The notes under the pieces were generated by a model that was not told where the DNA came from, made no database searches, and saw nothing but the letters and a program-made list of their open reading frames with translations. This document shows positions 1-8,299 of a stretch of 64,000 nucleotides of DNA, piece after piece. Each line of letters starts with the position of its first letter. Position 1 is the first letter of the stretch. Origin of the DNA: Streptomyces alfalfae (GTDB lineage Bacteria; Actinomycetota; Actinomycetes; Streptomycetales; Streptomycetaceae); the NCBI RefSeq assembly GCF_004127445.1, contig NZ_QEXM01000037.1, forward strand, positions 62,001 through 126,000, given 5' to 3'. A program made the translations under genes and the position numbers.

Positions 1-1097
1 CGCTTCTCGGCGCCGTCCGGTCTGTCGTCCGGCGGGCCGATGACGGCTCGCGCGGTCAGGCTGCGCGCCAGCTCCCTGGGCCAGTGCACGTCGACGCCCG
101 CCGCAGCGAGCAAGTGTGCTCCATTGCCCAGCAGTTCGGTGACCTCATCGTCGGCGAGTTCGATCGCGTCGGGCACAGTGGCCGAGAGCAGTGGGGCGAG
201 CGGTGGCCACGCGCGCGTGGCGCGACGCAGTGCGAGGAGCGCGTCCATCTTCGCGCGTGGCCCGAAGGCCTCTTCCGAGGCCGCACTCCCGGTCCACACT
301 TCGGAGGCGTCCGCGACGAGCGTGGGGTCACTGACACTGTGAAGTTGCAGCACGGCACGGACCGGCAGCCGGGTGCCGTCGCCGGCGACCGAGGCCAGGC
401 CCGGAATCTCCACCCGCAGCGAAATCCGCACCCCCACGTCGTGCCCGGCCGCGACATCTGCCGCCCAGGCCCGGTGCTCCGGAGCGCGCAGCGGCCCCCG
501 TCCCGCGAAAGCGGGTCCACCGGCCGCCGTGACCGCAGCGGCAGAGCGCGGCAGTGTGTCGGCCACGGCGTCGAGGAACTGCCGGAGCAGCCGCTCCGGC
601 TCGGGCAGCCGCAGCGGGGCGTCGTCGCCCAAGGGCAGCGCGTGGGCGGCCGGAGGCATCGCCGCGGCCAGCTCGCGCAGCCGTCGCACGTCCTCGGCTC
701 CCAGGGGCCCGGCACGCCAGGCATCGTGATCACTGGCGGTGAGCCCCGGGAGGAGGAGCCCGCGGGCGGTCAGTTGCAGGGCGAGGACTCCGGCCGTGCC
801 CCAGAAGCGGGCCGTCGGGTGGGCCCGCGACGAGGCACGCGCGCGTGTGAGGACCGGCAGCGCGTCGCGCACAGGGAGGAGGAGCACGGACACGGTGACG
901 AGTTCGGCGTCACCGTCGCCCGGGATGGCGATGTCCCATTCCTCGGTGGTGCCTACGGAGGAGGAAGGCGGTTCGGTGCCGTCCGGCCGCCAAAAGGCGA
1001 CCCGGCCGCCGCGAGCGGGGTCGGCGGGTGCGAAGAGAACGGAACATTCCGATAGTTCGGAGATCTCGGAAGGGGAGACGACGGGAAGCCTCTGCAC
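1..1097 (-). CDS. SNF2-type DEAD/DEAH box helicase, N-terminal part (partial)
   Basis: The minus strand reads an uninterrupted frame from a GTG at 1097 (protein begins VQRLPVVSPSEISELSECSV) out through the left edge, so about 365 residues are visible and the C-terminal ATPase half is missing. A GAGG element lies upstream of the GTG. The visible part, with segments such as VAFWRPDG, LPVLTRARASSRAHPTARFW and LPGLTASDHDAWRAGPL, matches my recollection of the N-terminal extension (SNF2 helicase-associated region) of the long actinobacterial SNF2/RapA-like helicases. Those are ATP-driven DNA translocases with a C-terminal helicase core. No ATPase motif lies inside the window, so the assignment rests on the N-terminal domain only. 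The antisense frames here are shadows. Confidence 0.75.
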   Translation of the reverse strand, partial: MQRLPVVSPSEISELSECSVLFAPADPARGGRVAFWRPDGTEPPSSSVGTTEEWDIAIPGDGDAELVTVSVLLLPVRDALPVLTRARASSRAHPTARFWGTAGVLALQLTARGLLLPGLTASDHDAWRAGPLGAEDVRRLRELAAAMPPAAHALPLGDDAPLRLPEPERLLRQFLDAVADTLPRSAAAVTAAGGPAFAGRGPLRAPEHRAWAADVAAGHDVGVRISLRVEIPGLASVAGDGTRLPVRAVLQLHSVSDPTLVADASEVWTGSAASEEAFGPRAKMDALLALRRATRAWPPLAPLLSATVPDAIELADDEVTELLGNGAHLLAAAGVDVHWPRELARSLTARAVIGPPDDRPDGAEK

Positions 1098-1342
1098 AGC
1101 GATAGCGCATTCCTCAAATTTGACTACTTGTGGGGCGGCCGAGAGTACATGATGGGCGAGGTCGCCCGGAAGCGACTCGCAAGTGATCCGCGTCACTGTA
1201 GTTGGCGGGGTGGAGTCAACCCCCCATCGCGGCGGTGCTGGCCCCCGCCCGGATCCGGGTGGTGGCGCCATGGCCGCCATAGAGTGCCGGTCCGTACGTT
1301 TCAACGGGTCAGACCGTCGTTACGGAGACCGGAGACCCATCC
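1098..1342. promoter_or_regulatory. Divergent promoter region, helicase / desaturase
   Basis: This 245-base region separates the two divergent genes. It contains a perfect 12-base palindrome CCCGGATCCGGG at 1248-1259 and a GGAG element about 10 bases before the desaturase start. I could not pick a convincing -35/-10 pair. Confidence 0.35.
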
Positions 1343-2395
1343 ATGCCCCAGGCCGCAGCAGTAGCGGAACGCTCCCCATCATCCACTGGCCGACAGCCCG
1401 TCGGAAGCGACTTCGCGCCCCTCCTGCGTACCGTCAAGGGGCAGGGCCTCCTGGATCGCCGCATCGGCTGGTACACGCGCACCATCGCGGTCAATGCCAT
1501 CGCACTCACGGCCGTATGCATCGCGATGTACTTCGTGGGCGGCTCTTGGTGGGTATTGCTCCTCGCCCCGGTGCTGTCCGTCCTGTGCGCCCGTACGGCA
1601 TTCATCGGGCACGACGCCGGGCACTCTCAGATCACCGGCAAGCGGTCCGTCAGCCGTGCCATCGGTCTCATACACGGCAACCTCCTGCTCGGGATGAGCT
1701 CAGCCTGGTGGAACGACAAGCACAACAGGCACCACGCCAACCCCAACCACATCGAGAAGGACCCTGATGTGGCCGCCAACGTCCTCGTGTGGACGAGCAA
1801 GCAGGCCCGAGTCCGCATGGGCTTCCGTCGCTGGCTCACCCGGAACCAGGCCTGGCTCTTCTTTCCGCTCACGCTCCTCCAGGGCGTCGCCATGAAGATC
1901 TACGGCTTCCAGGATCTGCGCCGCCAGCCTCCGCGCGAGCGCCTGGTGGAAGGCGTCCTCCTCGTCGCCCACCTGGTGGGCTACGTGACGCTGCTGCTCA
2001 CCGCCATGCCGGTCGGCCATGCACTCGCTTTCGCCGCCGTGCATCAGGCGCTGTTCGGGCTGCACCTCGGTCTCGCCTTCGCCCCGAACCACAAGGGCAT
2101 GGAAATGCCGGACCCCGACGGCGAGCGCTGGGGGCATCTCCATCGCCAGGTGCTGACTTCGCGCAACATCCGCGGCAACCCGGTCATCGACTGGTTCCTC
2201 GGTGGGCTGAACCACCAGATCGAGCACCATCTGTTCCCGAGCATGCCCCGCCCCCATCTGCGGCTCGCCAAGCCGGCCGTGCGTGCCCACTGCGCCGCCG
2301 TGGGCATCCCCTACACGGAGGCCGGCTTCGTCGACTCCTACCGACAGGTGCTGCGCCACATGTACGAGGTCGGCGAGCCCCTGCGCGTCGAGTAG
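1343..2395 (+). CDS. Fatty acid desaturase family protein
   Basis: A 350-residue membrane-bound di-iron desaturase. The three histidine boxes are visible: HDAGH at about residues 90-94, HNRHH at 127-131 and QIEHH at 292-296. They would bind the two irons that activate oxygen to introduce a cis double bond into an acyl chain. Hydrophobic segments lie near 47-85 and 205-245. Box order and spacing fit the front-end/acyl-lipid desaturases of actinobacteria, and there is no fused cytochrome b5 domain, so an external ferredoxin or flavoprotein donor is expected. Start is the ATG at 1343 with a GGAG element upstream. Substrate and regiospecificity cannot be read from the sequence. Confidence 0.9.
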   Translation: MPQAAAVAERSPSSTGRQPVGSDFAPLLRTVKGQGLLDRRIGWYTRTIAVNAIALTAVCIAMYFVGGSWWVLLLAPVLSVLCARTAFIGHDAGHSQITGKRSVSRAIGLIHGNLLLGMSSAWWNDKHNRHHANPNHIEKDPDVAANVLVWTSKQARVRMGFRRWLTRNQAWLFFPLTLLQGVAMKIYGFQDLRRQPPRERLVEGVLLVAHLVGYVTLLLTAMPVGHALAFAAVHQALFGLHLGLAFAPNHKGMEMPDPDGERWGHLHRQVLTSRNIRGNPVIDWFLGGLNHQIEHHLFPSMPRPHLRLAKPAVRAHCAAVGIPYTEAGFVDSYRQVLRHMYEVGEPLRVE

Positions 2396-2565
2396 GGCGA
2401 GGGGGTCGGACGGGTGGGGTGGACGTGACCCGTGATGGGAAGCGGCCCGGGAACCAGTAGGGGCTGGAGTCAGGGATCTCTCAGGGGCGCTGCGTGGAAC
2501 TGAGGCAGGGCCGCGGCCGTTTTTCACGACAGAGAGCGGCAGTAGCCGCGGAGGAGGCGACGCAC

Positions 2566-2748
2566 ATGTCGAAGAAGGCGAAGATCGCCGCAGGGGGCGT
2601 GGCGGCCGGGATCATCCTGTTGATCTGGTTGCCGTGGTGGGCCGCACTTCTGATCGTGCTCGGGGTTCCCGCCGCTGCCTATCTCGCGCTCGATTCCGGT
2701 CAGCGGCGCAGACTGCGTCGTGTCACACGCAAGGAGATAGGCCACTGA
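2566..2748 (+). CDS. Small membrane protein, 60 aa
   Basis: I chose the ATG at 2566 because a strong GGAGGAGGC ribosome-binding site precedes it; an in-frame upstream extension to 2494 has no such site. The protein has a short basic N-terminus (MSKKAKIAAGG), two closely spaced hydrophobic stretches (about residues 9-24 and 25-43) split by WLPWW, and a very basic tail (RRRLRRVTRKEIGH). This suggests a helical hairpin with both ends cytoplasmic. I do not recognise a named family. Position after the desaturase on the same strand may mean co-transcription, but the 170-base gap leaves this open. Confidence 0.7.
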   Translation: MSKKAKIAAGGVAAGIILLIWLPWWAALLIVLGVPAAAYLALDSGQRRRLRRVTRKEIGH

Positions 2749-2761
2749 GGGCTCTGGAGCC

Positions 2762-2830
2762 GTGAGCCGGTGAGCGCTTTGTTCATGGGACCGACCGGTC
2801 GATGTCCCAGGGGGTGGCGGACCGGCTCAC
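2762..2830. terminator. Nested inverted repeats between convergent genes
   Basis: Outer arms GTGAGCCGGT (2762-2771) and ACCGGCTCAC (2821-2830) are perfectly complementary. They enclose a second stem TGGGAC (2786-2791) / GTCCCA (2804-2809). The structure lies between the 3' ends of the small membrane protein and the minus-strand gene and touches the latter's stop codon, as expected for a bidirectional terminator. There is no T-run. Confidence 0.5.
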
Positions 2831-3642
2831 GAAGGGCGGACCGCCATCTTGTCGAGGGCTTCCAGAAGAGCGGGGAGTCTTGGGCCGCGGCCGACCGGCA
2901 GCACTTCGCCGGGCTCCTCGTCCAACAGGACGAACGCGATGTCGTCGGTCCTCGCGACGAGCGACCAACCGGGCCCGTCGGCACGCAGGATGCGGCTTCC
3001 CCCGGAGGCGAAGGACGACCGGACTCGTCCCAGAGGCGGCGGGGAGTCGATGTACGAACGAGCTTCGGCCATGACACGTCGCACACCGGTCAGCGGGGCC
3101 TCGTCCAGGCTGCTCGAAAGCTTTGGCGAACCCTCCGTGGCGAAGTCGGCCTCGTCGAGTTGTTCCCGCCAGGTCGCCCACTGCAGCGCTATCTCGTCGG
3201 CTCCCTGCCGCCGCTGAGCCGGCCCCCAGATGTCGGAGGGCGGCGGCGCGAGCGGCTGCCCGTCGCCGGCCCCCGGTTCCGGGTCGTGCGGAGCGGGGAC
3301 GCCCGGTGCCGCGACGGCGACCGCGAGGGGCCAGCCGGGCCGTGCGGTGACCACGGTGCGTTCATCGGGCGACAGGTCGTACTCCATGCCGCAGTCCCAG
3401 GACGCGATCGCGACGGCCACTAGGGAGACATCGTCGACGACGACAGTCCAGCGCGCACCCTCGCCATCCTGGCCCAGGACCAGGCCGTAGCCCGCGGCGA
3501 GTGGTGCGAGGCCGAGCGCCGCACACGCCTCCGGATAGTCGTCGCCCAGCACGCTGGGGAACTTCGCGGGTGTCAGCAGCACCGCGGTCAGCACGTACAG
3601 CGCGTCGTCGTCGGTGCCGACGGCGTCATCCGTCCCGGCCAT
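2827..3642 (-). CDS. Hypothetical protein, 271 aa
   Basis: The start at 3642 (MAGTDDAVG) is chosen for the GGGGAGG ribosome-binding site just upstream; the frame stays open further upstream but without a comparable site. The protein is acidic and soluble, with no signal peptide or membrane segment. It has a beta-rich N-terminal half (VLGQDGEGARWTVVVDDVSL, TARPGWPLAVAVA), a proline-rich linker near residue 130 and a C-terminal portion with repeated hydrophobic beta-type segments (WSLVARTDDIAFVLLDEEPG). I recognise no catalytic motif. It lies downstream of another hypothetical gene on the same strand with a 140-base gap. Confidence 0.65.
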   Translation of the reverse strand: MAGTDDAVGTDDDALYVLTAVLLTPAKFPSVLGDDYPEACAALGLAPLAAGYGLVLGQDGEGARWTVVVDDVSLVAVAIASWDCGMEYDLSPDERTVVTARPGWPLAVAVAAPGVPAPHDPEPGAGDGQPLAPPPSDIWGPAQRRQGADEIALQWATWREQLDEADFATEGSPKLSSSLDEAPLTGVRRVMAEARSYIDSPPPLGRVRSSFASGGSRILRADGPGWSLVARTDDIAFVLLDEEPGEVLPVGRGPRLPALLEALDKMAVRPS

Positions 3643-3782
3643 GGCTGCCTCCCCTTCGCTTCGTCCGTCGGCGCACCCTAACCAGTCGCCCCAGAGATCG
3701 TCGAGAGGAGCATGACCAGGAAAATCACCGAGGACCGGACCCGTCCGACGACTTTCGACGCGCCCGCCACCGCAGCCGATGC

Positions 3783-4082
3783 TCACGCGGCGGGCAGCCC
3801 CATGAGCGAGCGGGCCACATCCTGGGGTGACTGGTCGCGTTCTCGGGCGAGGGCGATGACCGCTCGGCAGGCGAGCTCACTGAGGCCGAACGACAAGGCC
3901 TCCGGAGAGACCCACTGCCTGGCTCGGTCCATCTCGTCCTGATCGTCCTCGGCGCACGCCGCGGTGTAGACGGCGGCCGCCTCGAAGAGATTGTGCGTGC
4001 GCTTCGGTTCCCCGGCGGTGTGTACGCCCCGCTCATCGGCAGGTTTGTCGGCACGCCAGAACTTACGGAGCTTGTCGATCAC
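3783..4082 (-). CDS. Hypothetical small soluble protein, 99 aa
   Basis: This frame starts at a GTG (4082) and encodes a mostly helical 99-residue protein (MIDKLRKFWRADKPADERGV...) without signal or membrane segment. Coding bias fits the minus strand. A short plus-strand frame overlapping it (3712-3942) has a good Shine-Dalgarno sequence but poor composition. I recognise no family. It precedes the 271-aa hypothetical gene and may be co-transcribed with it. Confidence 0.55.
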   Translation of the reverse strand: MIDKLRKFWRADKPADERGVHTAGEPKRTHNLFEAAAVYTAACAEDDQDEMDRARQWVSPEALSFGLSELACRAVIALARERDQSPQDVARSLMGLPAA

Positions 4083-4185
4083 TTTGGACTACCTTCTCCC
4101 GAGCACAGCATCCCGCCTCTGGAGGCCTACGCGGCCTTCTCCCAACGTAGAGTGAGTGCTCCGGTGGCAGAAGGGGGACTTCGCG

Positions 4186-5094
4186 GTGAAGCGTTTCCAG
4201 CGACTTGAGCAGATCAGGCGCCTCGACCCGGAGAAGGACTTCCTCGAGATCTACCGGCTCACCGCCACTTTCGAATTCCCGTGGGACTACACGCGCGCCC
4301 TCGAACTGGCTCTTTACCGCACCTACGCCGTTCCCGGCATCGGCCGCCTGCTCGCCAGGACAGCCGAGCTGACGGCCCGTACGCAGAAGAGGTACGACGA
4401 TACGGTGCTGTTGCTGGACGCCGTCGTGGAGCACGGTTTCACCAGCGACGAAGGCCGGACCGCGATCCGGCGCATCAATCAGATGCATCGCAGCTACGAC
4501 ATCAGCAATGACGACATGCGTTACGTACTGTGCACCTTCGTCGTGGTGCCCAAGCGTTGGATCGACGCCTACGGCTGGCGCAGGCTCTCACACCACGAGA
4601 CGACCGCTGCAGCCGTCTATTACCGTACGCTCGGGCAGCACATGGGCATCAAGGGAATCCCGGCCTCGTACGCCGAGTTCGAAAGATGCCTGGACGATTA
4701 TGAAGCGGCTCACTTCGGCTGGGACCAGGGAGCACGCGAGGTGTCCGACGCGACCCTCGATCTGATGGCATCGTGGTATCCACGCCCGATGGCGCCCATG
4801 CTGCGCACCGCCACTCTCGCGCTCCTCGACGAGCCCTTGCTGCGGGCGTTCCGCTATGAGCGGCCGGGTGCCGCCACTCGTTCGCTGGTCAGGGGCGCGG
4901 TGAGGCTCAGGGGGCGCGCGGTGCGCCTGATGCCTCCACGCCGGGCCCCGCACCACGCACGGCAGAACCGTGAGATCAAGGGGTACCCGGACGGCTACCG
5001 GATCTCCGCGCTCGGGACATTCCCGGTCCCCGGCGTCCGGGGGTGCCCGGTGCCGCACGGGGGCAGCTCAGCGGCTGGCCCCGTCGCCGAGTGA
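4186..5094 (+). CDS. Oxygenase MpaB family protein (DUF2236)
   Basis: A 302-residue protein read from the GTG at 4186, which has a GGGGGA ribosome-binding site; the in-frame ATG at 4156 lacks one. The sequence resembles the MpaB/rubber-oxygenase-like DUF2236 family. The segment NQMHRSYDISNDDMRYVLCTF contains the conserved histidine expected to ligate heme, and the following region (RRLSHHETTAAAVYYRTLGQHMG) is typical. Family members are b-type heme proteins that oxidise or cleave diverse substrates; the substrate here is unknown. Its 3' end overlaps the convergent PadR gene by 27 bases. Confidence 0.75.
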   Translation: MKRFQRLEQIRRLDPEKDFLEIYRLTATFEFPWDYTRALELALYRTYAVPGIGRLLARTAELTARTQKRYDDTVLLLDAVVEHGFTSDEGRTAIRRINQMHRSYDISNDDMRYVLCTFVVVPKRWIDAYGWRRLSHHETTAAAVYYRTLGQHMGIKGIPASYAEFERCLDDYEAAHFGWDQGAREVSDATLDLMASWYPRPMAPMLRTATLALLDEPLLRAFRYERPGAATRSLVRGAVRLRGRAVRLMPPRRAPHHARQNREIKGYPDGYRISALGTFPVPGVRGCPVPHGGSSAAGPVAE

Positions 5095-5613
5095 CGCCAG
5101 TGTCGAGTGCAGCCATTCCAGCTCGGCTCGGCTGGTCGCGCGCGCGATCGTGAGGATGCCTCGCCGGAAGGGGTCGTCGAGCTCCTCCGCACGCAGCGGC
5201 CGCTCCCCGTCGTAGAAGAAGCTGGCGGGTTCCTCCAGGAAGGCCAGCCGTCTGCGCAGTACAGCGGCCTGGGCCGCCGCGTCGTCCAAGTGACGGAGGA
5301 AGGCGAGGAGCGTGAACCAGCGGTTCTCGTCGGTGATGTCCCCCGTCGCTGGTTCCGCGAGACGTCTGCGCAGCTCCTGCCTGCCGCCAGCGGTGAGATT
5401 CAGGACGTGACGCGGCGCGGCCACCGCCCCCGGCTGTGTCTCCCGGGCCAGTAGCCCTGCCTTCTCCAGGCGCTTGATGGCGGGATACAGAGTGCTCTCG
5501 GCCACGGGTCGTACGTGACCGGTCAGCGCGGTGATGCGCTTGCGCAGCTCGTAGCCGTGCAGGGGGCTGTCGTAAAGGAAACCGAGGATGGCCAGTTCGA
5601 GCATGGTTCGCAT
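5068..5613 (-). CDS. PadR family transcriptional regulator
   Basis: A 181-residue PadR-type regulator. The N-terminal winged helix begins LAILGFLYDSPLHGYELRKRI and is followed by the recognition region (ESTLYPAIKRLEKAGLL). The C-terminal part is a helical dimerisation/ligand domain. Start is the ATG at 5613; a second in-frame ATG three codons later is equally possible. The gene is divergent from an alpha/beta hydrolase, and the shared intergenic region carries a clear inverted repeat, so control of both genes is likely. Confidence 0.85.
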   Translation of the reverse strand: MRTMLELAILGFLYDSPLHGYELRKRITALTGHVRPVAESTLYPAIKRLEKAGLLARETQPGAVAAPRHVLNLTAGGRQELRRRLAEPATGDITDENRWFTLLAFLRHLDDAAAQAAVLRRRLAFLEEPASFFYDGERPLRAEELDDPFRRGILTIARATSRAELEWLHSTLASLGDGASR

Positions 5614-5658
5614 TCTGCCGCATCTCGCCGTTCTGCACGGTGTACATCACCCACGTTG

Positions 5659-5676
5659 TACATCGACACCGATGTA
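5659..5676. promoter_or_regulatory. Candidate PadR operator
   Basis: A perfect inverted repeat TACATCG-ACAC-CGATGTA lies in the padR/hydrolase divergent region. An extra TGTACATC half-site occurs at 5641-5648, and TGTACATC recurs at 5658-5665. PadR proteins commonly bind ATGT/ACAT-type dyads. Confidence 0.6.
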
Positions 5677-5741
5677 TTGTTGGTATGGGCCCGACCGAGG
5701 TGGGCCACAGCATGACGGCACCGCATGGAAGGGACTCGACG

Positions 5742-6500
5742 ATGCGTGAAGCACGGTTCGACGCTGGGGGCAGCCGAGTGCGATGGACGGAGGTCGCCGG
5801 CGCCGACGCTGCTCGCGTATACGTGCACGGTCTCGGCGCGGCGTCGACGATCTACCACGCGCATATCGCCGCCAGGCCCGAACTGGTGGGGCGACGTTCA
5901 CTTTTCGTCGACCTCCCCGGACACGGCATCAGCGACCGGCCTGCGGACTTCGGCTACACGCTGGAAGACCATGCGGAGGCACTGGCCGCGGTTCTCGATG
6001 AGGCCCGCGTGGCCGGAGCGGAGATCATCGCTCACAGCATGGGCGGTTCCATCGCCGTCGTCCTGGCGTACAGGCGTCCCGAACTGGTCTCACGCCTCGT
6101 CCTCACGGAGGCCAATCTCGATCCGCATCCGCCGGCGACGGCGGGCAGTAGCGGGATAGCCTCCTACGAGGAACGCGACTTCGTCGAAAGCGGCGGCTAC
6201 GCGCGCGTGCTGGAGAAAGTCGGCCCCACTTGGGCGGCCACCATGCGCTTGGCCGACCCCCGTGCCCTGCACCGGAGCGCCGTCGGTCTCATCAGAGGCA
6301 CGCGGCCCACGATGCGCCGGATGCTCGAAGAACTGACCATCGAACGTGTCTACTTGCAGGGGGCGTCGAGCGGTGACCTCGCGGGGCGCGAAGTCCTGGA
6401 GGCATCCGGAGTCACGGTCATGACCGTGCCGGACGCCGGGCACAACATCATGTTCGACAACGCCGACGCGTTCGTCGCCGCGGTCTCCGGGCGCCCCTGA
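5742..6500 (+). CDS. Alpha/beta hydrolase
   Basis: A roughly 252-residue serine hydrolase of the alpha/beta fold. Visible elements are the oxyanion-region HGLGAAS, the beta-4 strand FVDLPGHGISDRP, the nucleophile elbow AHSMGGSIA (GxSxG type), the acid region after VYLQGASSGD, and the catalytic histidine in VPDAGHNIMFDN. I prefer the ATG at 5742, which has GGAAGGG upstream; an ATG at 5712 in the same frame is also possible. Substrate is unknown. The gene is divergent from padR and probably its regulatory target. Confidence 0.85.
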   Translation: MREARFDAGGSRVRWTEVAGADAARVYVHGLGAASTIYHAHIAARPELVGRRSLFVDLPGHGISDRPADFGYTLEDHAEALAAVLDEARVAGAEIIAHSMGGSIAVVLAYRRPELVSRLVLTEANLDPHPPATAGSSGIASYEERDFVESGGYARVLEKVGPTWAATMRLADPRALHRSAVGLIRGTRPTMRRMLEELTIERVYLQGASSGDLAGREVLEASGVTVMTVPDAGHNIMFDNADAFVAAVSGRP

Positions 6501-6542
6501 CCCACTGCATGCAGCCGCCGGCCGGGTCGGCGATCGATTTGT

Positions 6543-7142
6543 TCAAGCCACGCGTTCGGCGAGCGCGAGGAACCGCGCGTCCTCGTCGACGTACGACGTC
6601 ATGAGCCAACCCGAGCTTGCGAGCAGTGGGGCGAGGTTGGCCTCCGCGCGCAGATCGTCCGGTGTGATCTGCCGGCCCTGTCGGGCCGCGAGCGCCGCAC
6701 GGCCGATGGGGTGGAAGAGGGCGAGCAGCCCTCCGGGGCGCACCACGCGCCGCAACTCCGTCAAGTTCTTCGTCGGCTGGGGAAGATGCGAGATCAGCCC
6801 GGCGCCGAAGACGGCGTCGAGCGACGCGGCGGCCAGCGGCAGGCGTGTCACATCGGCGAGCAGGAGTTGCCCGTAACGGTCCCTTCCCGCCTGCCTGGCG
6901 GCCTCCAGCATCGCGGGAGTCAGGTCGGCGCCCAGCACCGCTCCCGAAGGTCCGACGGCGTCCCTGAGCGCCGGCAGGGCACGCCCTGTACCGCAGCCCG
7001 CGTCGAGCACCCGCGCGCCCTTACGGAGGCCGAGTTCGGCGACCGCGGCTCGATAGGCGGGGCCGTCATCGGGGAAACGAGCGTCCCAGTCGGCGGCTCG
7101 GGCCGTGAAGAACTCCTGGACCTTCGTGTGGTCGTCACTCAT
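6543..7142 (-). CDS. Class I SAM-dependent methyltransferase
   Basis: A 199-residue methyltransferase starting at MSDDHTKVQEFF (7142); an ATG three codons upstream is an alternative. Motif I (VLDAGCGTG) for SAM binding is followed by the acidic residue of motif II (LGADLTPAML), motif III (LLADVTRLPL), and motif post-III (RRVVRPGGLLALFHP). This is the Methyltransf_11/25 type, where the substrate cannot be inferred. Further upstream the frame runs through the GTGTGG hexamer tract, which encodes threonine-proline repeats in this frame; I treat that as non-coding. Confidence 0.8.
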   Translation of the reverse strand: MSDDHTKVQEFFTARAADWDARFPDDGPAYRAAVAELGLRKGARVLDAGCGTGRALPALRDAVGPSGAVLGADLTPAMLEAARQAGRDRYGQLLLADVTRLPLAAASLDAVFGAGLISHLPQPTKNLTELRRVVRPGGLLALFHPIGRAALAARQGRQITPDDLRAEANLAPLLASSGWLMTSYVDEDARFLALAERVA

Positions 7143-7204
7143 GCGACCCATGATTGCGTAGAGCGCCGCGCGCGCGGGGGCGCACTCGGTCGAGCGGGGC
7201 GTAA

Positions 7205-7240
7205 GTGTGGGTGTGGGTGTGGGTGTGGGTGTGGGTGTGG
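7205..7240. repeat. GTGTGG hexamer repeat, six perfect copies
   Basis: Six uninterrupted GTGTGG units lie between the methyltransferase start and the conservon remnant. Microsatellites of this regularity are unusual in high-GC actinomycete DNA. The tract joins directly to the DUF742 remnant in frame and may mark a deletion junction. Confidence 0.95.
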
Positions 7241-7632
7241 TGAGAATGCTCCTCGGCGACCTGCTCAAGTTGGGGCACGTCGAGGTCGGTCGACCGGTTC
7301 GGCCCGCACAGCTTCCCGACCGGCGGCTTCGAGGTCGGCAAGACCACCTTGGTCGGCGCGGTCAGCGAGATCCGCTCCCTACGGACCGAGGAACTGCTCA
7401 GCGAGGCGGGCCAGATGGTGGACGGACACCGAGGGCGTCGCCCGGAAGACCACGACGATTGTCGTCATGGACTTCGGGCGCATCACCATCAGGGTGGGTC
7501 TGCACGTACATACGGCGCGCAGGAGGTTCCACGAGCCCTGGACTTCGACCGCGGCGCCCCATGGTGCTCTGTGACGCACGGGACCGTGACTCGGGGAAAG
7601 AGGTGCTGATTCGGCTGGTCGAGCAGCCGGGC
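7237..7632 (+). pseudogene. Decayed conservon remnant: cvnC (DUF742) tail plus cvnD GTPase fragments
   Basis: Translation in three frames gives successive pieces of conservon proteins. In frame 1, 7237-7329 reads VRMLLGDLLKLGHVEVGRP followed by an AQLPDRRL segment, like the C-terminus of a DUF742 (CvnC) protein. In frame 2, 7328-7420 reads FEVGKTTLVGAVSEIRSLRT, the P-loop start of a CvnD GTPase. After a one-base shift near 7420, frame 0 continues with DTEGVARKTTTIVVMDFGRI. Finally, frame 1 at about 7558-7626 reads MVLCDARDRDSGKEVLIRLV, the CvnD C-terminus. The cvnC/cvnD junction and most of the GTPase centre are deleted. In intact conservons these proteins, with a histidine-kinase-like CvnA and roadblock CvnB, form a G-protein-like membrane signalling complex. 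Confidence 0.8.
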
Positions 7633-7692
7633 GGATGCACGCCGCCCGGCGTTCGACTCGGTGGGCTGAGCGCCGGTCCGTCCGGAGATTCG

Positions 7693-7722
7693 GACCACCA
7701 GCCGGACCTCCGGCCGGTGGTC
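7693..7722. terminator. Hairpin downstream of the conservon remnant
   Basis: Arms GACCACCAGCCGG and CCGGCCGGTGGTC (one mismatch) surround the loop ACCT. The hairpin lies between the cvnD remnant and the 3' end of the convergent oxidoreductase gene, as expected for a terminator retained after gene decay. Confidence 0.6.
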
Positions 7723-7778
7723 GGGGAGTCTTCAGGCCGAATTCCGGCATGAGGTGCGTCCAGCGGCGGCGCGAACCC

Positions 7779-8207
7779 TCACTCGGAGATTCCGGTGTGT
7801 GCGAGCACCTTGTCGATACTCATGCGTACCAGGAGCTCGCCGGGCACACCATTGCGCTCGCCGAACTCCTCGGCCCGGTCCTCGCCCATGTAACGTGCGC
7901 CGATCCTGGACGCCCAGTGGCGGACCTCGTCGAGCTCCTCTACCAGCTCGGCGCGGCCCTGCAGTACAACGAAGGCGAATGGTGGCTGGTCGTCGTCCAC
8001 GCACAGGGCCACGCGGCCGTCACGGGCGAGGTTACGGCCCTTGACGGTCTCCTTGCCGGTGTTGAACACCAGGTCGTCTCCGTCGAGAAGGAACCAGATC
8101 GGTGCGATGTGCGGGCTGCCGTCGGCCCTGACGGTCGAGAGCTTGCCGGTTCGCGTGCCGTGTGAGACGAATGCCCGCCATTGGTCATCGGTCATCTTTT
8201 GTGCCAT
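7779..8207 (-). CDS. PPOX-class (pyridoxamine phosphate oxidase-like) flavin/F420 oxidoreductase
   Basis: A 142-residue split beta-barrel protein of the PNPOx-like superfamily. The start MAQKMTDDQW, the segment GKLSTVRADGSPHIAPIWFL and the later FNTGKETVKGRNLARDGRVAL are typical of actinobacterial PPOX proteins, in which the GK...K region binds F420 or FMN phosphate. Such enzymes reduce or oxidise small substrates with F420, FMN or heme-related ligands. The ATG at 8207 follows a GGGGG stretch. The neighbouring conservon remnant and roadblock gene suggest no role. Confidence 0.8.
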   Translation of the reverse strand: MAQKMTDDQWRAFVSHGTRTGKLSTVRADGSPHIAPIWFLLDGDDLVFNTGKETVKGRNLARDGRVALCVDDDQPPFAFVVLQGRAELVEELDEVRHWASRIGARYMGEDRAEEFGERNGVPGELLVRMSIDKVLAHTGISE

Positions 8208-8299
8208 GCCCCCATCATGCTTGCCGGGGCGCCGGTCGTGGGGAAGGCTGGCAGGTCAGATCCTCCAGCCAGGAGGACCGACTCGGGGAGACGGGAACG

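Noticed and set aside
3712..3942. A 76-residue plus-strand frame with a good AGGAG site
   Set aside because: Most of it overlaps the minus-strand 99-aa gene and its composition is poor. A single good ribosome-binding site is not enough.
7205..7240. GTGTGG tract as part of a longer methyltransferase N-terminus
   Set aside because: It would add a threonine-proline repeat with no family counterpart, and better starts exist at 7142 or 7151.
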